Assembly (NCBI GenBank): GCA_039029315.1
Contig: JBCCGK010000133.1
Coordinates: 1 to 27,640 of the forward strand
Length of the DNA: 27,640 nt
From: JBCCCJ01 sp039029315
GTDB taxonomy: Bacteria; Bacteroidota; Bacteroidia; J057
Reading direction: 5' to 3'
The position numbers and the translations under genes were made by a program. The notes under the pieces were generated by a model. That model ran no database searches, was not told where the DNA came from, and saw only the letters and a list, made by a program, of their open reading frames with translations. Shown one piece after another: positions 23,484 through 27,640 of this stretch. Position 1 is the first letter of the stretch. Each line of letters begins with the position of its first letter.

Positions 23484-25730
23484 ATGCAAGAGGAAACAAC
23501 ACTTCAGGAAAAATCAGATCCTTATGACAAGGAAATCCTTCGAGCCTATCGGAGTATCATCCGGTCGATGCGGAATACTTCTCGAAGTGAGAAAACCATT
23601 GTCAGACGTGCATTTGAGATGGCAAGGAATGCTCATGAGGGGGTAAGGAGAAAGTCGGGAGAGCCATATATTCTTCATCCTCTCGCTGTTACGAAGATTA
23701 TTGTACAGGAGATGGGCTTAGAAGACACCACCATTGTGGTGTGCGCTCTGCTGCACGATGTGGTAGAGGATACGGACATCGAGTTGGAAGACATCCATCG
23801 GGAATTTGGGAATAAAGCCATGGAAATCATCGATGGCTTGACAAAAATCTCTGGTCATGATGGAGGAGGGAGGATGGATTCCCAACAAGCTGAGAATTTT
23901 CGAAAAATTCTGCTAACCATCTCGGACGATATCCGCGTCGTACTCGTCAAATTGGCTGATCGACTCCACAATATGCGCACCATGGGCGCTATGCGACAGG
24001 ATAAGATGCTTCGAAGCACATCTGAAACCTTATATATATATGCTCCCTTGGCCCATCGATTGGGACTGTATAGCATCAAGACGGAATTGGAGGATCTGGC
24101 CTTTATGTTCAGTGAACCCATCAAGTATGAGGAAATAAGAGAAAAACTTACCGTAACCAAAGAAGAGTCTCAGGTCTATATTGATCGTTTTATCAAAAGC
24201 ATTCGACGAGCCTTGCGGGTCTCTGGCCTGAATTTTACCGTCAAAAGCCGCTTCAAGACGATTTACAGTGTCTACAATAAGATGGTGCGGAAGGATCTTC
24301 CCTTCGAAGAAATCTATGACAAATATGCTGTCAGAATTATTCTCGAAGCGAGGGAGGAACATGAGCGTGAAGACTGCTGGCAAGTGTATTCAATTCTGTC
24401 GCGCTTGTTTCAACCAAATCCGAAACGATTGCGAGACTGGATCACCATTCCCAAAGAAAATGGCTACGAATCTCTTCACACAACCCTGAGAGGACCGGAA
24501 GGCAATTGGGTTGAAATCCAGATTCGAACAACTCGAATGGATCAGATTGCCGAAAAAGGCATTGCGGCGCACTGGAAATACAAGGAGAATGGAGAAATTC
24601 AGGATGATCGCCTGACAGAGTGGATTGGCCGGATTCGGGAGATTCTCGAAAACCCAAGTCTGAATGCCTTGGAGGCAGTCAGAGAATTCAAGGAAAATCT
24701 CCAACCTGATGATGTCTTTGTCTTCACGCCACAAGGAGAAATGATCCGCTTGTTGCGGGAATCCAGTGTCCTTGATTTTGCCTACAAAATCCATACACGC
24801 ATAGGAGATACTGCCATCGGTGCCAAAGTGAATAATCATGTCGTTACCCTCGATTATACCCTCAAGGCCGGAGATACTGTAGAAGTCCTGACCTCAAGAA
24901 AAGGCAAGCCCAAAAAAGAGTGGTTGCGCTTTGTAAAAACTTCCAGGGCGAGAGAGCGGATCAAAACCTTTCTCCGCAAAGAACGCAAAGAAATCATCGA
25001 ACAAGGGCGGATGACCTTTCTGTGGAGAGCCCGCCAATATGATGTGGACGAACACCATCCCTATGTCAATGAATTGTTGGCCTACTTCATGATGCCAAAC
25101 CTGGACGCATTTTTTTATGCGCTCGGCAACCACAGAATCGATACCAAGAAGATTTCTGAATTTATTCAGATGAAGAAGGAAGGCAAGATGCTGGATTCTC
25201 ATCATTTGACTGAATGGGAAAAACGACAACGGATTCGCAACGAACGTCTGGAGGAATTTGGTGTCAAACCAGATGCCCTGGTGCTGGGAAAGGGACAGGA
25301 AATCGACAACTATGTTCTGGGAAAATGTTGCAGTCCGGTTCCTGGAGATGATATTCTTGGGTTTGATGATGAAAAACAGATCATCATTCACCGGACGGGT
25401 TGTACCAAGGCGATCAGCCTGATGTCCAGTTTTAGCAAGCGGATCATTCAGGCCAAATGGGCCGAAGGACAAAATCATGTGTCCTTTATGGCCGCCATTA
25501 AAGTCGTCGGACTGGATAAGCAAGGCATGCTCAATGATTTGATTCGAATCATTTCCCTGCGCATGAAGCTCAACATTCGCAAAGTTGTCATTGAATCCCA
25601 GGAAGGATTGTTCGAAGGCATGTTCACCTTATTCGTTCAGCATACCGATGAACTGGGACAGTTGATTTCCCGAATAGAAGCCTTGTCCAATGTTTATACC
25701 TGCACAAGGTATTATGGAGAGGAAGAATGA
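23484..25730 (+). CDS. rel: Bifunctional (p)ppGpp synthetase/hydrolase (RelA/SpoT family)
   Basis: The 748-residue protein has the full long-RSH architecture. The HD hydrolase domain (about 40-190) has H65, H91-D92 (LLHDVVEDT) and D158 (KLADRLHNMRT), so pppGpp hydrolysis should be active. The synthetase domain (about 230-370) contains SRFKTIYSVYNKM, the metal aspartate around D279, and ENGYESLHTTLRGPEGNWVE followed by EIQIRT. A TGS domain follows at about 406-470, a helical region, a zinc-finger-like/CC motif (C615-C616, H636, C640) and a C-terminal ACT domain at about 668-743. It makes and destroys the alarmone in the cytoplasm and on ribosomes in starvation. The start ATG gives the usual length. 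The tRNA-Leu gene is transcribed divergently. The stop codon lies inside the convergent outer-membrane protein gene (19-bp overlap). Family names vary (relA, spoT, rel). Confidence 0.95.
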   Translation: MQEETTLQEKSDPYDKEILRAYRSIIRSMRNTSRSEKTIVRRAFEMARNAHEGVRRKSGEPYILHPLAVTKIIVQEMGLEDTTIVVCALLHDVVEDTDIELEDIHREFGNKAMEIIDGLTKISGHDGGGRMDSQQAENFRKILLTISDDIRVVLVKLADRLHNMRTMGAMRQDKMLRSTSETLYIYAPLAHRLGLYSIKTELEDLAFMFSEPIKYEEIREKLTVTKEESQVYIDRFIKSIRRALRVSGLNFTVKSRFKTIYSVYNKMVRKDLPFEEIYDKYAVRIILEAREEHEREDCWQVYSILSRLFQPNPKRLRDWITIPKENGYESLHTTLRGPEGNWVEIQIRTTRMDQIAEKGIAAHWKYKENGEIQDDRLTEWIGRIREILENPSLNALEAVREFKENLQPDDVFVFTPQGEMIRLLRESSVLDFAYKIHTRIGDTAIGAKVNNHVVTLDYTLKAGDTVEVLTSRKGKPKKEWLRFVKTSRARERIKTFLRKERKEIIEQGRMTFLWRARQYDVDEHHPYVNELLAYFMMPNLDAFFYALGNHRIDTKKISEFIQMKKEGKMLDSHHLTEWEKRQRIRNERLEEFGVKPDALVLGKGQEIDNYVLGKCCSPVPGDDILGFDDEKQIIIHRTGCTKAISLMSSFSKRIIQAKWAEGQNHVSFMAAIKVVGLDKQGMLNDLIRIISLRMKLNIRKVVIESQEGLFEGMFTLFVQHTDELGQLISRIEALSNVYTCTRYYGEEE

Positions 25731-26380
25731 GGCATTAGACTCATACGCACACCCACGCGAGCTGCCAAAGAATAGATATTATGTTTTTCCCCATCAAACG
25801 GACTCTCTGTTGTGATACGATAGTTGGAGACCTGCGGATGAATCGTTAAGGCTAGATGTGGGCTTAACCAGATGAGATGCACAATGCCGATTTCCTGGGC
25901 GATATGCTTGCGAAAAGAAAACTTCTGTGGATGCTGATGTACCATATAGAATACACCGATACTTCCGCTGGCTCCTATCCAGACATGGCGGCGTTTGAGC
26001 AAATATCCCCGCCCAAACAAGGAAAGGTGCTGAATGGGGACATTCTTCTTTCCTTCAACTGAAATCGTGTACTTTCTGGATCGTCCCCTTCGATGGTCTG
26101 ATCCAATCATCTGATTGTCAGAAAGTGTACGCTGTCCAAGCGCAAGCCCCCACTCCCATTGCTTGTGAGAATAGCTCACAGCAATCTCTGTGGGCCAAAC
26201 CATAGATAAGTGAGTCCGATCGTATCCCCGGTGGATGCTGGGAAGTGTATCCGTAAGGCCTTTATTATAGACCCACCAACCTGCACCAGCACCTGCTCCC
26301 AATTCCACATGAATCGGCAGGGATTGTGCTTGGAGCAGCATCGGACAGAGCATCATGACCAAGAGGAGGTGTCGAATCAT
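25712..26380 (-). CDS. Small outer-membrane beta-barrel protein
   Basis: The 222-residue product has a signal peptide (MIRHLLLVMMLCPMLLQAQ) and then alternating amphipathic strands: HVELGAGAGAGWWVYNK, WEWGLALGQRTLS, VWIGASGSIGVFYMV, YSLAARVGVRMSL. This is the pattern of a small beta-barrel in the outer membrane. No enzymatic or plug motif is visible. Its ATG overlaps the TGA of the thioredoxin-like gene by four bases, so the two are translationally coupled. Its last five codons plus stop overlap the 3' end of rel on the other strand. The role is unknown; with a thioredoxin-fold protein and a LacI-type regulator upstream, it may belong to an envelope stress or nutrient-response operon. Confidence 0.75.
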   Translation of the reverse strand: MIRHLLLVMMLCPMLLQAQSLPIHVELGAGAGAGWWVYNKGLTDTLPSIHRGYDRTHLSMVWPTEIAVSYSHKQWEWGLALGQRTLSDNQMIGSDHRRGRSRKYTISVEGKKNVPIQHLSLFGRGYLLKRRHVWIGASGSIGVFYMVHQHPQKFSFRKHIAQEIGIVHLIWLSPHLALTIHPQVSNYRITTESPFDGEKHNIYSLAARVGVRMSLMPHSSSP

Positions 26381-26847
26381 GGGGACAAGCTATCAGAAAT
26401 TGAGGACCAATGCTGAAAATAACTGTCTGGATCATCATTGAGGTATCCTGTCTGATCGATTACCTCACCCGCTTGAGAGAGAACAAGAAGGAATGGGAAG
26501 TTGCCTCCTGGATTGTACTGGTCAGCCAATTGGGCATTATAGCTTTGTTGCTCCTTGGGAAGGCGATGTTTTTTCGATCTGGGAAAATCTGCTTTGACTA
26601 GGACAAAATGTTCCTGCGCATAGGTTTCAAATGCCGAAGTGGAGAACAGTTCTTTATCCAGTTTCATACAAGGTCTGCACCAGTCAGAGCCAGAAAAAAC
26701 CAATAATATAGATTGCTCGCGCTCTTGGGCAATGCGCTGTGCTTCCTCAAGGTTGCCCAACCAATTCAGGTTATCTGGGGAGATGGACGCTCCTGGGCTT
26801 GAGAACATAGAGAGGTAAACCAATGTAGATAAAATAAATGCACTCAT
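26377..26847 (-). CDS. Exported thioredoxin-like protein
   Basis: The 156-residue product has an N-terminal hydrophobic leader (about residues 1-20), a thioredoxin fold and the redox motif WCRPC (C57 and C60), preceded by the strand SILLVFSGSD. NFPFLLVL (about 117-124) supplies the cis-proline P118. This is the thioredoxin_7 / DUF255-like style. It should act outside the cytoplasm as a disulfide reductase or isomerase. I chose the ATG at 26847, two nucleotides after the LacI-family stop codon. A TTG at 26853 would overlap that stop and add two residues. Its TGA overlaps the ATG of the barrel protein gene, so all three genes are one tight operon; the barrel protein could be a substrate or partner. 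Confidence 0.85.
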   Translation of the reverse strand: MSAFILSTLVYLSMFSSPGASISPDNLNWLGNLEEAQRIAQEREQSILLVFSGSDWCRPCMKLDKELFSTSAFETYAQEHFVLVKADFPRSKKHRLPKEQQSYNAQLADQYNPGGNFPFLLVLSQAGEVIDQTGYLNDDPDSYFQHWSSISDSLSP

Positions 26848-26849
26848 GC

Positions 26850-27640
26850 TCAAGTAACGTGGGGGTAAGAGATCTGGTGTGCTGAAGAGGTCCGAATGGT
26901 CAACTTTGTTTGTAAGGTTATTGTTTCAGGATGAAATTCAAGATCTTCCATATTTGCATGGATTTCTTTGAGCAAAATCTCAGCTGCCAATTTTCCCATT
27001 TCCAGGCTAGGTTGAGAAACAGAAGAAAGAGAAGGCTGGATAATAGAAGAAATTGGATTGTTGCTAAATCCGCAGATTGCCATTTGATTCGGCACTTCTA
27101 CCCCTAGTTCCCGATAGGTCAACATGGCACCAATGGCGACCAAATCTGTTACAGCAAAAAGGGCAGTACAATCTGGGGCAAGCTGATGAAGGGCTTTGGC
27201 AAAATGACTCCCTTCTTCCAGGCTGATGTTTTTGCAGGAAAAAATTAAGCTGTCATCTAGCTGGATGCCATGATGTTCCAACGCATCTTGATAGCCTTTT
27301 AATCGATTTCGGGAGGTAGAAGCTTCCACCGGCCCACGAAAATGTGCAATTTTTTTGTGCCCTTGCTCAATCAGGTGTGTTACTGCCTGATAGGCACCGA
27401 GATAATCATCAACGACGACTTTGGATATGCCCGGCATGTCGTCTGGGGTTTTGTCAAAAAATACAAGCGGGATTCCTGTATCCTGAAAAATGCGCAAATG
27501 GTCAATCGACTGGGTTTCGTGTGCAAGAGAGATCATCACACCATCCACTCTGCTTCCAAACAAGGCATTGGCGTCGGCCACTTCTTTTTCATGTGATTCA
27601 TCACTTTGGCAGAGCATCACCCGATAGTCTTGCTGATAGG
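26850..27640 (-). CDS. LacI-family regulator, truncated by the window edge
   Basis: Only the C-terminal part (about 262 residues) is visible; the N-terminal helix-turn-helix lies beyond 27640, and the frame stays open to the edge (YQQDYRVMLCQSDES). The visible part is the periplasmic-binding-like sensor domain of LacI/GalR regulators: VDGVMISLAHET, GIPLVFFDKTPD, VVVDDYLGAYQAVTHLIEQGHKKIAHFRG, then RLKGYQDALEHHGI, CTALFAVTDLVAIGAMLTYRELGVEVP and MAICGFSNNPISSIIQPSLSSVSQP. These match the conserved blocks of the family, so it should bind a sugar-like effector. An apparent start at 27620 is only internal. Its stop codon lies two nucleotides before the thioredoxin-like gene. The effector and DNA targets are not visible. 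Confidence 0.9.
   Translation of the reverse strand, partial: YQQDYRVMLCQSDESHEKEVADANALFGSRVDGVMISLAHETQSIDHLRIFQDTGIPLVFFDKTPDDMPGISKVVVDDYLGAYQAVTHLIEQGHKKIAHFRGPVEASTSRNRLKGYQDALEHHGIQLDDSLIFSCKNISLEEGSHFAKALHQLAPDCTALFAVTDLVAIGAMLTYRELGVEVPNQMAICGFSNNPISSIIQPSLSSVSQPSLEMGKLAAEILLKEIHANMEDLEFHPETITLQTKLTIRTSSAHQISYPHVT

Noticed and set aside
1..27640. CRISPR arrays, insertion sequences, integrases or phage genes
   Set aside because: No regularly spaced direct repeats, transposase motifs or phage proteins were seen on either strand.

Overview
The window is a chromosomal segment of a member of the Bacteroidota. The phylum call rests on four things: a PorX-type response regulator with a PglZ domain; an M4 metallopeptidase and a degraded fragment that both end in type IX secretion (T9SS) sorting domains; a membrane-anchored AraC regulator of a kind common in this phylum; and upstream sites resembling the Bacteroidota promoter (TTG/TTTnC at -33, TAnnTTTG at -7). 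The family is not certain; a Saprospira/Lewinella-like or Cytophaga-like marine or soil bacterium would fit. I see no CRISPR array, integrase, transposase or phage gene. The DNA looks like core chromosome with some decayed accessory material.

Left part (1-5980, plus strand): a non-coding stretch rich in inverted repeats, an outer-membrane beta-barrel protein, a large secreted BNR/Asp-box beta-propeller protein, the decayed end of a T9SS cargo gene, and a small lipoprotein of unknown function.

Middle part (6006-16389, all minus strand): a NarL-type response regulator translationally coupled to a TPR-HisKA_3 sensor kinase; a YeeZ-like Rossmann protein preceded by an orphan coding-like fragment; an SMP-30/NHL-like secreted propeller; a secreted double-cupin protein; a seven-helix membrane AraC regulator; a second TPR sensor kinase with no adjacent receiver; and an HD-domain nucleotide phosphohydrolase. 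The AraC-cupin-SMP run may be a sensing and regulation unit for an unknown periplasmic metabolite.

Right part: porX (plus) starts divergently from the HD gene and overlaps the 3' end of an N-acylglucosamine 2-epimerase-family gene (minus). The epimerase diverges from a T9SS-exported thermolysin-like protease (plus), whose stop codon abuts the stop codon of trigger factor (minus). Upstream of tig lie a terminator-like hairpin and tRNA-Leu(UAG). A bifunctional (p)ppGpp synthetase/hydrolase (plus) then overlaps the 3' end of a small outer-membrane protein gene (minus). That gene belongs to a tightly packed LacI-regulator/thioredoxin/outer-membrane protein operon running in from the right edge.

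The region therefore mixes protein export (PorX control of T9SS, and a T9SS cargo next door), proteostasis (trigger factor), stringent response (Rel) and several envelope sensing modules. The most unusual points are the convergent gene ends that overlap or abut, the TTG start of tig behind a terminator, the U-U mismatch in the tRNA T stem, the PorX/HD divergent pair, and the two gene remnants.
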